A DNA stretch of 64,000 nucleotides from Microterricola gilva (GTDB lineage Bacteria; Actinomycetota; Actinomycetes; Actinomycetales; Microbacteriaceae), in contig NZ_SHLC01000001.1 of NCBI RefSeq assembly GCF_004217495.1, positions 1,860,001-1,924,000 on the forward strand, read 5' to 3'. Every line of letters begins with the position of its first letter. Position 1 is the stretch's first letter. The notes below the pieces were generated by a model that was not told where the DNA came from, searched no databases, and worked only from the letters and a program-made list of their open reading frames with translations. Shown here in pieces: positions 18,018 through 28,465 of the stretch. The translations under genes were made by a program, and so were the position numbers.

Positions 18018-18658
18018 TTCGCATGCTGCTGGCCGATGACCACCCCGTTGTGCGCGCCGGCCTCAAGGCCCTGTTCTCCTCGGAGAGCGACATCGAGGTC
18101 CCCGCGGAGGCCGAGACCGCCGAGGCCGCCGTCGAGCTCTGCCGTGAGCAGCGTTTCGACATCGTGCTGATGGACCTGCAGTTCGGTTCGGCCGGCCGCG
18201 GCGCGATGCAGGGCGCGGAGGCGACGCGCGTGATCCGTTCGGCCGACGGCGCGCCCCGCGTGCTGGTGCTGACCAACTACGACACGGACGCCGACATCCT
18301 CGGCGCCGTCGAGGCCGGAGCAAGCGGCTACCTGCTGAAGGACGCCCCGCCCACCGAGCTCATCGCCGCCGTGCGCGCGGCCGCGGCGGGTGAGAGCGCC
18401 ATCTCCCCCGCCATCGAGATGCTGCTGCAGAACCGGGCGGATGCCGCCGGCTCGCCGCTCACGCTGCGCGAGTCTGAGGTGCTCGCGCTCGTGGCGGAGG
18501 GGCGCAGCAACCGCGACATCGGGCGGCAGCTCTTCCTCAGCGAGGCGACCGTCAAGTCGCACCTCGTGCACATCTTCACGAAGCTCGGCGTCTCCTCCCG
18601 CACCGCGGCCGTGGCCGCGGCACAGACATCCGGCGCGATCCGGAGCCGCGCTCTCTAA
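18014..18658 (+). CDS. Response regulator, NarL/LuxR family
   Basis: This 214-residue regulator has a receiver domain with Asp8/Asp9 and phosphoacceptor Asp54 (VLMDLQFG), and a LuxR-type HTH at about 150-210 (LTLRESEVLALVAEGRSNRD). The GTG start overlaps the kinase stop (GTGA), marking translational coupling. Its TAA stop forms part of the -10 hexamer of the next gene. Confidence 0.93.
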   Translation: MIRMLLADDHPVVRAGLKALFSSESDIEVPAEAETAEAAVELCREQRFDIVLMDLQFGSAGRGAMQGAEATRVIRSADGAPRVLVLTNYDTDADILGAVEAGASGYLLKDAPPTELIAAVRAAAAGESAISPAIEMLLQNRADAAGSPLTLRESEVLALVAEGRSNRDIGRQLFLSEATVKSHLVHIFTKLGVSSRTAAVAAAQTSGAIRSRAL

Positions 18659-18661
18659 ACT
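18656..18661 (+). promoter_or_regulatory. -10 element (TAAACT) for a leaderless hydrolase transcript
   Basis: TAAACT, which includes the response-regulator stop codon, is followed by six bases and the ATG at 18668. This spacing favours that ATG over the GTG at 18662. Confidence 0.45.
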
Positions 18662-18667
18662 GTGCGC

Positions 18668-19423
18668 ATGGGTCAGGCGTCCAGCACCGCACTGCCGACA
18701 CTCTTCGTGCACGGCATCCGCACCTCGTCCAGCATGTGGCGGGCGCAGCTCGCCGCGCTGCACGCGCAGGGACACCGCGCCCTCGCGATCGACCTGCCCG
18801 GGCACGGTGCGCGCATCGGAGAGCCGTTCAGCGTCGACGCGGCGATCAGCGCCATCGATGACGGGGTGCGGGAGCTCGGCGGGCGGGTGCTGCTCGTCGG
18901 CCTCTCGCTCGGCGGGTACTTCTCGATCGAGTATGCGGCGCGGCATCCGCACCGCGTCGCCGGCCTCATCGCCGCGAGCTGCTCGACGCGGCCTCGCGGG
19001 GCCGGGCTCGCCGGCTACCGCGGGCTGGCAGCGGCGATCAAGCGACTACCCGATCGCGGACTCGCGCTGAACAACGCGATGGCGAGGCTCGCCGTCGGTG
19101 CAGAAGGAAGCGTCGACCTCGGCGCTGGCGGCATCGCACTCGAGGTGATGGATGGCGCCCTCGCCGCGGCCGGTTCACTCGACCCGCTCGCCGGGCTCGC
19201 GCGCTACCCCGGCCCGGTCTGGATCGTGAACGGCCGGCTCGACCACTTCCGCGTGGACGAGGCGCGCTTCGTGCGGGCGAATCCGAACACGCGGCACGTC
19301 CTGATCCCCGGTGCGACGCACCTCGTCAGCCTCGTGAAGCCGGAGCGTTTCACCGCGATCGTGCTCGGCGCACTGCACGAGCTCGAGGCCGAAAGCCGCT
19401 CGATTGTCGACTCGGCCGAATAA
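18668..19423 (+). CDS. Alpha/beta hydrolase
   Basis: This 251-residue protein has the alpha/beta-hydrolase layout: an oxyanion-region HGIRTSSSMWR near residue 15, the nucleophile elbow GLSLGG with Ser80, a probable acid in NGRLDHFR and the catalytic His in PGATHLVSL near the C-terminus. There is no signal peptide, so it is cytoplasmic. The substrate cannot be predicted. It follows the response regulator by nine bases, but a -10 hexamer at the junction suggests separate expression. Confidence 0.87.
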   Translation: MGQASSTALPTLFVHGIRTSSSMWRAQLAALHAQGHRALAIDLPGHGARIGEPFSVDAAISAIDDGVRELGGRVLLVGLSLGGYFSIEYAARHPHRVAGLIAASCSTRPRGAGLAGYRGLAAAIKRLPDRGLALNNAMARLAVGAEGSVDLGAGGIALEVMDGALAAAGSLDPLAGLARYPGPVWIVNGRLDHFRVDEARFVRANPNTRHVLIPGATHLVSLVKPERFTAIVLGALHELEAESRSIVDSAE

Positions 19424-19433
19424 CTGGTAAAGT
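19404..19433 (+). promoter_or_regulatory. Probable promoter of rpsT
   Basis: TTGTCG (19404-19409) and TAAAGT (19428-19433) are separated by 18 bases and lie about 110 bases before rpsT, overlapping the end of the hydrolase gene. Confidence 0.4.
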
Positions 19434-19544
19434 TGCCTGTTGGCTTCCGTGTGTATCCCACCACTTCACACGATTGCCGCGCGACGCCCCTCTACCGTCA
19501 AGCGGCACACTCCGAATACACATCTAAGCAAGGACGTAACGAAC

Positions 19545-19805
19545 GTGGCAAACATCAAGTCGCAGATCAAGCGCATTGGCACCAACAAGAAGGCGCAGGA
19601 GCGCAACAAGGCCGTCAAGAGCGAGGTCAAGACCGCTATCCGCGCGACCCGCACCGCGATCGCCGGTGGCGACAAGGCTGTTGCCGAGTCGGCTCTGCGC
19701 ACCGCAGGCAAGAAGCTCGACAAGGCCGTGAGCAAGGGCGTTCTGCACAAGAACCAGGCTGCGAACCGCAAGTCCTCGATCGCCAAGCAGGTCGCTGCGC
19801 TCTAA
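19545..19805 (+). CDS. rpsT: 30S ribosomal protein S20
   Basis: S20 is a small basic protein that binds 16S rRNA early in 30S assembly. The 86-residue sequence [20 protein letters not shown], Lys/Arg rich throughout and ending in [11 protein letters not shown], is typical. It starts with GTG preceded by an AAGGA Shine-Dalgarno. It is monocistronic, ended by a strong terminator, and convergent with holA, the usual partner. Confidence 0.98.
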   Translation: MANIKSQIKRIGTNKKAQERNKAVKSEVKTAIRATRTAIAGGDKAVAESALRTAGKKLDKAVSKGVLHKNQAANRKSSIAKQVAAL

Positions 19806-19820
19806 TCCAGCACAGTTTTC

Positions 19821-19852
19821 GAAAGGGCCCCGTCTTCGGACGGGGCCCTTTC
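19821..19852 (+). terminator. rpsT terminator, 14-bp stem with UUCG loop
   Basis: Perfect 14-base arms 19821-19834 and 19839-19852 close a TTCG tetraloop and are followed by TTCGTCT. It lies 16 bases after the rpsT stop. Confidence 0.93.
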
Positions 19853-19882
19853 TTCGTCTGCTGATGGGCTGCACTCACTCCC

Positions 19883-19948
19883 CGCGCGGCACAAACTGCA
19901 CGTGCGCGCCGGAAACGACTACTGCGAACGCGCGGTTTCTGCCGCGCG
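19883..19948. repeat. Inverted repeat downstream of holA
   Basis: Arms 19883-19896 and 19935-19948 match at 13 of 14 bases when one is reversed; the right arm also forms its own 7-bp hairpin (19929-19935 with 19942-19948). It may terminate holA on the minus strand. Confidence 0.45.
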
Positions 19949-19979
19949 CCGGCGCTGCGACATCCGGAGCAGCGACGGG

Positions 19980-21014
19980 CTAGGCGCGGCCGCGGGAGGC
20001 GATGACGCCGATGAGGCGTTCGACGGCGAAGACCGGGTCGCGGGTTGCACCCTTCACACCGGCATCCGCCTCGGCCAGCGCCTCGATGGCGCGGGCGAGG
20101 CCGTCCTCGCTCCAGCCGGCGAGATCCCGCCTGGCGCGATCGAGCTGCCACGGCGCCATGCCGAGCTGGGAGGCGAGCTGGCCAGAGCCGCCGTGGGAAC
20201 CGGAGACCTTGGCCATGGTGCGCACCTTCATCGCGAAGGCGGCGACGATCGGAACCGGATCGGCGCCGGAGGCGAGGGCGTGGCGTAGCGCGATGAGCGC
20301 CTCACCGCGGCGACCGGCGAGGGCGGCATCCGCGACCTTGAACGCATTGCTCTCGACCCGCCCGCCGTAGTACCGCTCGACGGTGGTCTCGGTGATCTCG
20401 CTGGAGGAGTCGTCCATCAGCTGCTGGCAGGCGGATGCCAGCTCGGCAAGGTCGTCGGAGAAGGCTGCGACCAGGGCGCGTAGCGCGCCCGGCGTGATGC
20501 GGCGCCCTGCGGTCTTGAACTCGGCGACGGCGAAGTCGTACTTCTCGGTGTCCTTCTTGAGCTCAGCACAGACGATCTCGACACCGCCGCCGAGGCCGCC
20601 GCGCAGGGCGTCGAGCAGCTTCTTGCCGCGCACACCGCCGTTGTGGCGCAGCACGAGGTACGTGTTCTCGGCCGGGTCCTCGAGGTAGGCCAGGGTCTCG
20701 GTGATGAAGGCGTCCGTGCACTTCTCGACGGAGTTCACGCGGATGAAGCGCGGCTCCATGAACAGCGACGGGCTGGCGACCGTGAGCAGCTCGCCCGCCG
20801 CGTAGCTGTCTGCGTCGAGGTCGACGACCTCGATGCTCGGGTCCTCACCCTTCAGGAAGTCACGGAGGCGACGGATGGCACGATCGGCGAGGAAGCTCTC
20901 GGTTCCGGAGACGAGTACGACCGGGGCCGGGCGCACCTGGTTCCAGGCGAGTTGCGGGATCGTCACCGCGCTCTTGCCGGATGCCGTCTTGCCGGCCGGC
21001 TTGCGAACTACCAT
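19980..21014 (-). CDS. holA: DNA polymerase III subunit delta
   Basis: HolA is the clamp-loader wrench that opens the sliding clamp. The 344-residue protein shows the delta family N-terminus (VVLVSGTESFLADRAIRRL) and the C-terminal helical domain (APWQLDRARRDLAGWSEDGLA). It has a Lys-rich N-terminal extension of about 25 residues. A purine-rich Shine-Dalgarno (AAGGGG) precedes the ATG. It is convergent with rpsT and close to comEC, the common actinobacterial order. Confidence 0.95.
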   Translation of the reverse strand: MVVRKPAGKTASGKSAVTIPQLAWNQVRPAPVVLVSGTESFLADRAIRRLRDFLKGEDPSIEVVDLDADSYAAGELLTVASPSLFMEPRFIRVNSVEKCTDAFITETLAYLEDPAENTYLVLRHNGGVRGKKLLDALRGGLGGGVEIVCAELKKDTEKYDFAVAEFKTAGRRITPGALRALVAAFSDDLAELASACQQLMDDSSSEITETTVERYYGGRVESNAFKVADAALAGRRGEALIALRHALASGADPVPIVAAFAMKVRTMAKVSGSHGGSGQLASQLGMAPWQLDRARRDLAGWSEDGLARAIEALAEADAGVKGATRDPVFAVERLIGVIASRGRA

Positions 21015-21084
21015 GCCTCGCCCCTTTTCGTCTGTTCCAGCGTAGTCGCCGCTGCGCGACAGTGGAGCCGGAGCCGTGGGGTGG

Positions 21085-21510
21085 TCAGTCGAGCGCGGGG
21101 GCCAGTGCAGCGAGCCTGGCCATGAGTGATCGGTGGCCGGCGATGGCCGTCTGGCCCGCCGCGCCGAGCTCGCGGTCGATGGCCCCGAATGCGGCGCGCG
21201 CGGTCTCCCCCGCCGCTCGACCCGCGTCGGTCACCTCCACGATGTAAGAACGAGCATCCTCGGGGTTCCGCGTCTTCGTGACGAGCCCCGCCCGCTCGAG
21301 CCGGGTGACTAGGCTCGTCGCGGTCGACCCGCCGATGTGGAGGGTGCCCATGATCCCTCCCATGGTGAGTGCGCCCTCGCCCAGCGCGGTGAGCAGCACA
21401 GCCTCGCCTGCGCTCAGCCCGACCGCACGAAGACCGCCATCCAGCAATCGGGCGACACGATGACCGGCAACCAGTAGTTCGATCGAGAGTGAATCAGTCA
21501 TGCGCCCCAT
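21085..21510 (-). CDS. MarR family transcriptional regulator
   Basis: This 141-residue regulator has the winged-helix fold of MarR proteins: recognition region GGIMGTLHIGGSTATSLVTRLERAGLV and wing TRNPEDARSYIVEVTDAGR. ATG 21510 is chosen because GATAAC lies six bases before it with TTGTGA 17 bases further up; ATG 21501 is possible. The gene is divergent from a small gene of unknown function, and a palindrome lies between the -10 and -35, so it probably represses itself and its neighbour. Confidence 0.88.
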   Translation of the reverse strand: MGRMTDSLSIELLVAGHRVARLLDGGLRAVGLSAGEAVLLTALGEGALTMGGIMGTLHIGGSTATSLVTRLERAGLVTKTRNPEDARSYIVEVTDAGRAAGETARAAFGAIDRELGAAGQTAIAGHRSLMARLAALAPALD

Positions 21511-21516
21511 TAGTAC

Positions 21517-21545
21517 GTTATCGTAGTAAAGTAGATACTTCACAA
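21517..21545 (-). promoter_or_regulatory. Probable marR promoter
   Basis: TTGTGA (21540-21545) and GATAAC (21517-21522) on the minus strand are 17 bases apart, with six bases from the -10 to the ATG at 21510. Confidence 0.45.
21526..21543. promoter_or_regulatory. Candidate MarR operator palindrome
   Basis: GTAAAGTA-GA-TACTTCAC is a near-perfect 18-base palindrome (inner five bases of each arm perfect) filling the marR promoter spacer. A direct repeat ATCGTAG(T/C)AAAG (21520-21531 and 21545-21556) overlaps both ends. Confidence 0.55.
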
Positions 21546-21567
21546 TCGTAGCAAAGGACCTCCGTTC

Positions 21568-21957
21568 ATGACCACAACCGATTCAGCACTCGTCGCAGGG
21601 TTCCGCGCCGGCACCCTTGAGACCCTTCCGCACTCCGATCACATCCGGGTCGCCTACGCCCTGATCGCCGCCAACGGCGTGGGGGAAGCCACGACCCAAC
21701 TAAGCGACGGCATCCTGTCCTTCGCGACGGCGAAGGGCGCGCCGGGCAAGTTCCACGTGACCCGCACCACCGCATGGGTGCAGATCGTCGCCGCCGCGAT
21801 GCGCGAGTGCAGCGATGCCGATTCACTGGCGTTCCTGGCGCGCCGTCCCGATCTGCTCCGCAGCACGCTGCTCGACGACCACTACTCAGCTGGCCGACTG
21901 AACACCGAGGAGGCCCGCACGCGGTTCCTCGAACCGGACCTCAAGCCGCTCGGCTGA
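21568..21957 (+). CDS. Conserved hypothetical protein with HxxH motif
   Basis: This 129-residue cytoplasmic protein has an N-terminal LPHSDHIRVAY with His22 and His25, a central KFHVTRTTAW with His63, and an ending of the form LLDDHYSAGRLNTEEARTRF. These elements resemble a widespread uncharacterised family with F-H-x-x-H-x-R-x-A and Y-S-x-x-R-L motifs, but no function is known to me. The His residues could bind metal. An AAAGGA Shine-Dalgarno precedes the ATG. It is divergent from marR and so is probably its target. Confidence 0.75.
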   Translation: MTTTDSALVAGFRAGTLETLPHSDHIRVAYALIAANGVGEATTQLSDGILSFATAKGAPGKFHVTRTTAWVQIVAAAMRECSDADSLAFLARRPDLLRSTLLDDHYSAGRLNTEEARTRFLEPDLKPLG

Positions 21958-21967
21958 ACGGGGGGCG

Positions 21968-24379
21968 TCATTTTCCGGCGCGCTCGGTCCATACTCGGAG
22001 CGCACCGCTGCCGTCACGCGTCGGCGCCACCAGCACCAGCCCGTTCCGGTCGCTGCGGTAGCCGTGCGTGTTGCTTTGCCGCAGCATGGCGAGGAGTGCC
22101 GCGCTTGGATGCCCATAGCCGTTGTCGACCCCGACCCCGATGAGGCCGACCCGCGCGGCGAGCTGCTCGTACAGCTCGCCGTGCTGATCGGATGAGCCGT
22201 GGTGGGCGACCTTGACGACGTCGACGGGGCCCGGCCGTTCGAGCGCCAGCAGCGCGCGCTCCGACTCCTCGCCGAGGTCAGCGAGGAAGAGCGCCCGGAT
22301 GCCGGCGCCCTCCGTCTCGAGCACGACGCTGCCCGGGTTGCCCGTGCTCAGCTCGCCCTCCGTCTCGGCCGGCCAGAGCACCCGCCAGCGCAGGCCGCCG
22401 AGCGTGCCCCGCTGGCCGCGCTGTGCCACCTGCACGGGGACGCCAGAATCATGGAGCGGTGCGAGTAGTCGCTCATCGCGAGGGCGACTGCTCGGACCGA
22501 CGAGCGCGGTGTCGACGATTCCGTCAAGGGCTGTGAGGCCTCCGATGTGGTCGAGGTCGTAGTGGGTGAGCACGAGCAGATCGATGCGCTCGACGCCGAG
22601 AGTGGCGAGGCAGCCAGCCAGTGGCGCCGGTTCCGGGCCGGTGTCGATCAGCGCGGTCTGGTCCCCGTCCCGGATTAGCACCGCATCGCCCTGCCCGACG
22701 TCACACAGCGCGATCTGCCAGTCGGCCGGGCGAGAGAGGGAGCGCACGACCCCGGTGCCGAGCAGCATCCCGCCGTACGCGCCGGCGAGCGCGAGCAGCG
22801 CCGCCGTGGCCAGCACGGCCGCCCCGCGACGACTCCGCGCCGGCCGGCGCAGCAGCAGCCAGAGCGCGAGCGCCGTCGCCGCGGCGAGCAGCAGCGCCCC
22901 GAGCAGCCCGTCGAGCCACGGCGCCCGCGCGCCCGGCATCCCGGCCACCGTGCGGGCGACGGCCGCGATGAACGCGGCTGGCAGCCACGCGATCTGCGCA
23001 ACCGCGAACCCGAGTGAGGGCAGGATCGGCAGCAGGAGGCAGGCAAGGAGGCCGAGCAGCGTCGCGATCGGGGCGGCGGGGCCGGCGAGCAGATTCGCCG
23101 GAACCCCGAGCAGCGACACCGTCGGGCTGAGCAGCACGAGCACCGGCTGGCAGGCCAGTTGGGCCGCGAGCGGGATCGCGAGTGCCAGGGCGAGCCCGCG
23201 CGGCATCCAGCGGCCGAGCACGGCGGCAAGCGGTGCGGTGAGAAGCAGGAGGCCCACCGTCGCCAGCACCGAGAGGGCGAAGCCATAGCTCGCCGCCAAC
23301 CACGGGTCCAGGCTGAGCAGCACCACCACGGCGGCGCCGAGCGCCGGCACCCCGCCGCCCGGGCGCCCCGATGCCAGACCGAGCAGGACGATCACGGCCA
23401 TCAGCCCTGCCCGCAGCACGCTCGGTTCCGGCGTGACGACCACGACGAAGCCGAGCAGCACGACGAGCGAGAGCGCGACGCGGAGGCGCATCGACAGGCG
23501 GAGCGCCGCTCCCAGCAGTATGGCGGCCGCGACGACCACGGCACAGTTCGCCCCGGACACCGCCGTCAGGTGGCTGAGCGAACTCGTCGTCATCGCGCCG
23601 TCGAGTCCGACGCTCACTGCGCTCGTGTCGCCGATCGCCAGCCCGGGCAGCAGCGCGCCGCCGTCTCCCGGCAGCCGGGCGGCCGCCTCCCGGAACTCGC
23701 TGCGCAGAGCGACGGCCCACGCCAGATACCAGGGCGGCGGCGCCTCAAGCACGAGTGGCTCGGTGGCGAAGGTGAGGAACGCGCTCGGCTCCCCCGACCC
23801 GTTCGTCTGCAGGCGGACGGTTGCCCGGACGGCGGAGCCGATCTCGGGTGGGGCGGAATCGGCGGCCAGCTCGGCGAAGAGCTGCACCGGAACGCCGCGC
23901 AACGGCTCGGGCGGCCGGGCGCCGAACTGCACACTCTCGGCCCGCAGGGCGAAACGCACCCGCCGCACCTCGCTGCCCGCGCCGGCGAGCGAGAACGGCG
24001 ACGGCTGCCGTTCCGGCGTGGACATCACCGTGCCCCGCAGCGTGACGGGGCGCCCGTGCTCCGCCGCGTCGAGCAGCACGCCCGGCTGGCGCTGTGGCGC
24101 CTGTACGGCCACCGCGGTGCCGACCAGGGCGAGCACGCTGAGGCAGAGGGCGAGCAGCGGCAGCGCCGACCGAGCACGGGGCAACACGGTACGGCGGCGC
24201 AGGGCGAGTGCGAGCCCGAGCGCGGTGGCTGCGGCGCCCCAGCCGACGAGCGCGATCGACCATGCAGCCACGTTCGTCGCGAGCAGCGCCGCCGCCCAGG
24301 CGGTCGCTGCCGGGAGCAGCGCCCGTGCCACGACGGCGTCCACGATCACGGCGCGGGCCGGCGCGGTGCTGATCGTCAC
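21968..24379 (-). CDS. comEC: ComEC/Rec2 family DNA-uptake channel
   Basis: ComEC forms the inner-membrane channel that moves single-stranded DNA into competent cells. The 803-residue protein has N-terminal membrane segments and a DUF4131-like soluble part, a competence domain with about eight further helices (residues 245-520) and a C-terminal metallo-beta-lactamase domain with LTHYDLDHIGGL as the metal motif. It overlaps the comEA stop by four bases. Whether the organism is naturally competent is not shown. Confidence 0.94.
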   Translation of the reverse strand: MTISTAPARAVIVDAVVARALLPAATAWAAALLATNVAAWSIALVGWGAAATALGLALALRRRTVLPRARSALPLLALCLSVLALVGTAVAVQAPQRQPGVLLDAAEHGRPVTLRGTVMSTPERQPSPFSLAGAGSEVRRVRFALRAESVQFGARPPEPLRGVPVQLFAELAADSAPPEIGSAVRATVRLQTNGSGEPSAFLTFATEPLVLEAPPPWYLAWAVALRSEFREAAARLPGDGGALLPGLAIGDTSAVSVGLDGAMTTSSLSHLTAVSGANCAVVVAAAILLGAALRLSMRLRVALSLVVLLGFVVVVTPEPSVLRAGLMAVIVLLGLASGRPGGGVPALGAAVVVLLSLDPWLAASYGFALSVLATVGLLLLTAPLAAVLGRWMPRGLALALAIPLAAQLACQPVLVLLSPTVSLLGVPANLLAGPAAPIATLLGLLACLLLPILPSLGFAVAQIAWLPAAFIAAVARTVAGMPGARAPWLDGLLGALLLAAATALALWLLLRRPARSRRGAAVLATAALLALAGAYGGMLLGTGVVRSLSRPADWQIALCDVGQGDAVLIRDGDQTALIDTGPEPAPLAGCLATLGVERIDLLVLTHYDLDHIGGLTALDGIVDTALVGPSSRPRDERLLAPLHDSGVPVQVAQRGQRGTLGGLRWRVLWPAETEGELSTGNPGSVVLETEGAGIRALFLADLGEESERALLALERPGPVDVVKVAHHGSSDQHGELYEQLAARVGLIGVGVDNGYGHPSAALLAMLRQSNTHGYRSDRNGLVLVAPTRDGSGALRVWTERAGK

Positions 24380-25071
24380 AGCGTCACGTGGTCTTTCAGG
24401 CCGTCGAAGGTCTTCTGGCCGATGCCGGTCACATTGCGGAGGTCGTCGATCGTGGAGAATCCGCCGTTTGCCTCACGCCAGTCGAGGATTCGCTGGGCCA
24501 GCGCCGGGCCGATGCGCGGCAGCGTCTCCAGTTCGGCGAGCGTCGCGGAGTTGAGGCTGACCGGCCCGGATGCCGCACCGCCCGTGCCGGCGCCGGAATC
24601 AGTGCCACCGAGCTGCGGAGGCGCGACCGGAACCTCACCGGCCCGGGGAACGCGCAACTGCTCGCCGTCAGCAAGAGGACGCGCCAGGTTCACCCCGGCC
24701 GGATCGGCATCGTCGGCGAACCCACCTGCCGCGGCGATGACGTCGATGACGCGTGAGCCGTCGGCGAGCTCGTAGAGGCCTGCGCTGCCCACCGCGCCGA
24801 GGACGTGCACATAGATGCGTGCGCCGCCCTCTGCGGCATCCGGTGTCGCCGGCGGCCCCGTTGCGCGCTCCGGCCCCGCGAGCGGAACCGTCTCGTCGAC
24901 GCCGGAGCCGCCGAACGCCGTGATCGCCACGGCAGCGAGCAGGGCGAGGATGAACAGCACGATCGCCGCTCCGATGCCCAGCCGCGTGCGTCGCGACGGC
25001 GCCCGTGCGGACGGCGCGAGTGTGGCCAGCGCGGCCGCCGCATCGGCATCGGGCGAGGCAGGGGGCTCCAT
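24376..25071 (-). CDS. comEA: ComEA family DNA-binding protein
   Basis: ComEA binds double-stranded DNA at the cell surface and passes it to ComEC. The 231-residue protein has a cytoplasmic N-terminus, one membrane anchor (about residues 32-55), an SLBB-like domain (about 90-150) and a C-terminal pair of helix-hairpin-helix motifs (LNSATLAELETLPRIGPALA and LRNVTGIGQKTFDGL). A TAGGCT hexamer lies exactly six bases before the ATG, so the com operon is probably leaderless. Confidence 0.94.
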   Translation of the reverse strand: MEPPASPDADAAAALATLAPSARAPSRRTRLGIGAAIVLFILALLAAVAITAFGGSGVDETVPLAGPERATGPPATPDAAEGGARIYVHVLGAVGSAGLYELADGSRVIDVIAAAGGFADDADPAGVNLARPLADGEQLRVPRAGEVPVAPPQLGGTDSGAGTGGAASGPVSLNSATLAELETLPRIGPALAQRILDWREANGGFSTIDDLRNVTGIGQKTFDGLKDHVTL

Positions 25072-25077
25072 ATGGGC

Positions 25078-25083
25078 AGCCTA
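25078..25083 (-). promoter_or_regulatory. -10 element (TAGGCT) for leaderless comEA
   Basis: TAGGCT on the minus strand is followed by six bases and the comEA ATG at 25071; no Shine-Dalgarno is present. Confidence 0.5.
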
Positions 25084-25102
25084 GGAACCGCCCGCCCTGC
25101 CC

Positions 25103-25235
25103 GGTCCATCACCGTCGCGGCTGTGCACAACGAAGGCGCCTGCCCTGCCTGTGCAGGAGAGGCGCCATCGGCGGGGTGGCTGCGTTCGCGCTAGCGCGGA
25201 TCGCGATGTTCACGATCTTCGGCGTGCGCGATCAC
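25103..25235. repeat. Degraded second copy of the leuS tail and terminator
   Basis: Bases 25103-25170 match 25747-25814 at 65 of 68 positions, including the terminator hairpin, and 25196-25235 match the last 14 leuS codons (25841-25882) with three mismatches and a 2-base deletion that breaks the frame. The 25 bases between the two parts have diverged. It lies between the lipoprotein gene and comEA. Confidence 0.9.
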
Positions 25236-25273
25236 TTTAGCTGGCCCCAGGGTGGGCGGTTTGTCGTGAGTAC

Positions 25274-25696
25274 CTAGTTTCCGTCGTGGGAGCCGAATGC
25301 CAGCTTCTCTTTACTGATGCCCTCGGCAATCCCCCACCAGTCAGTGTGCTTGGGGTCCGCTGCGGTCTGAGCGGCCACAATTCCGTAGATGCCCAGATTG
25401 GCGAGGCTGTACGTGTCGCTCTCCGACCCGTCGCGGTGTCGTTCGGCTGTTGCGGTACGTCCTCCGAGCGCTGGCGCCACAACCTCAAAGCCATCGGGGA
25501 AAACTATCGTGGTCCCCGCCAGATCGCAGGTGGCGCGATCGGTCTCTCCGATCTCAGTCACGGGCATCGGAGAGGTCGAAGCGCACGGGGGAATCGCGAG
25601 CTCGCTCGGCTTAAGGAGCACACCGCGAGACTGAGCACAGCTCGCCAAGCAGAGGACGGCGGCAAGACAAGCCGTTGAGACCATTCGTTTGCGCAT
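25274..25696 (-). CDS. Small putative lipoprotein of unknown function
   Basis: This 140-residue protein begins MRKRMVSTACLAAVLCLASC, a lipoprotein signal with lipobox LASC and Cys20 as the lipidated residue. The mature part has two further cysteines (PPCAST and ATCDLAG) that could form a disulfide; no family is recognised. The upstream base context (GGGGTGGG) is a poor Shine-Dalgarno. Three 60-base rows of the gene give 113 of 180 G or C, lower than the flanking leuS. It sits between two copies of the leuS tail, so it looks like an acquired passenger. Confidence 0.75.
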   Translation of the reverse strand: MRKRMVSTACLAAVLCLASCAQSRGVLLKPSELAIPPCASTSPMPVTEIGETDRATCDLAGTTIVFPDGFEVVAPALGGRTATAERHRDGSESDTYSLANLGIYGIVAAQTAADPKHTDWWGIAEGISKEKLAFGSHDGN

Positions 25697-25774
25697 ACCC
25701 ACCCCGTCGCCGCCAACAGTCAACGCGCTGCACTCTATACCCAGCGGGGCCATCGCCGTCGCGGCTGTGCACAA

Positions 25775-25814
25775 CGATGGCGCCTGCCCTGCCTGTGCAG
25801 GAGAGGCGCCATCG
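25775..25814 (-). terminator. leuS terminator hairpin
   Basis: Arms 25775-25785 and 25804-25814 pair over 11 bases, with an inner 4-bp stem (25788-25791 with 25798-25801). The second copy at 25131-25170 carries one stem mismatch. Confidence 0.7.
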
Positions 25815-25834
25815 AGGGTGCTGAGAGGTGCGGG

Positions 25835-28381
<2,547 letters not shown>

Positions 28382-28465
28382 GTGACTCTCATTCAATTGC
28401 GGATGCGGTGGAGGGAGCGCCATCGCTCTGGAGGGCGTGCGCAGATGCTCACACAACCCAAAGCT

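Noticed and set aside
25115-25130. Possible DnaA-box or origin-like sequence near TGTGCACA, seen in both leuS-tail copies
   Set aside because: It is a short palindrome and does not match the TTATCCACA consensus; its repetition is explained by the duplication.
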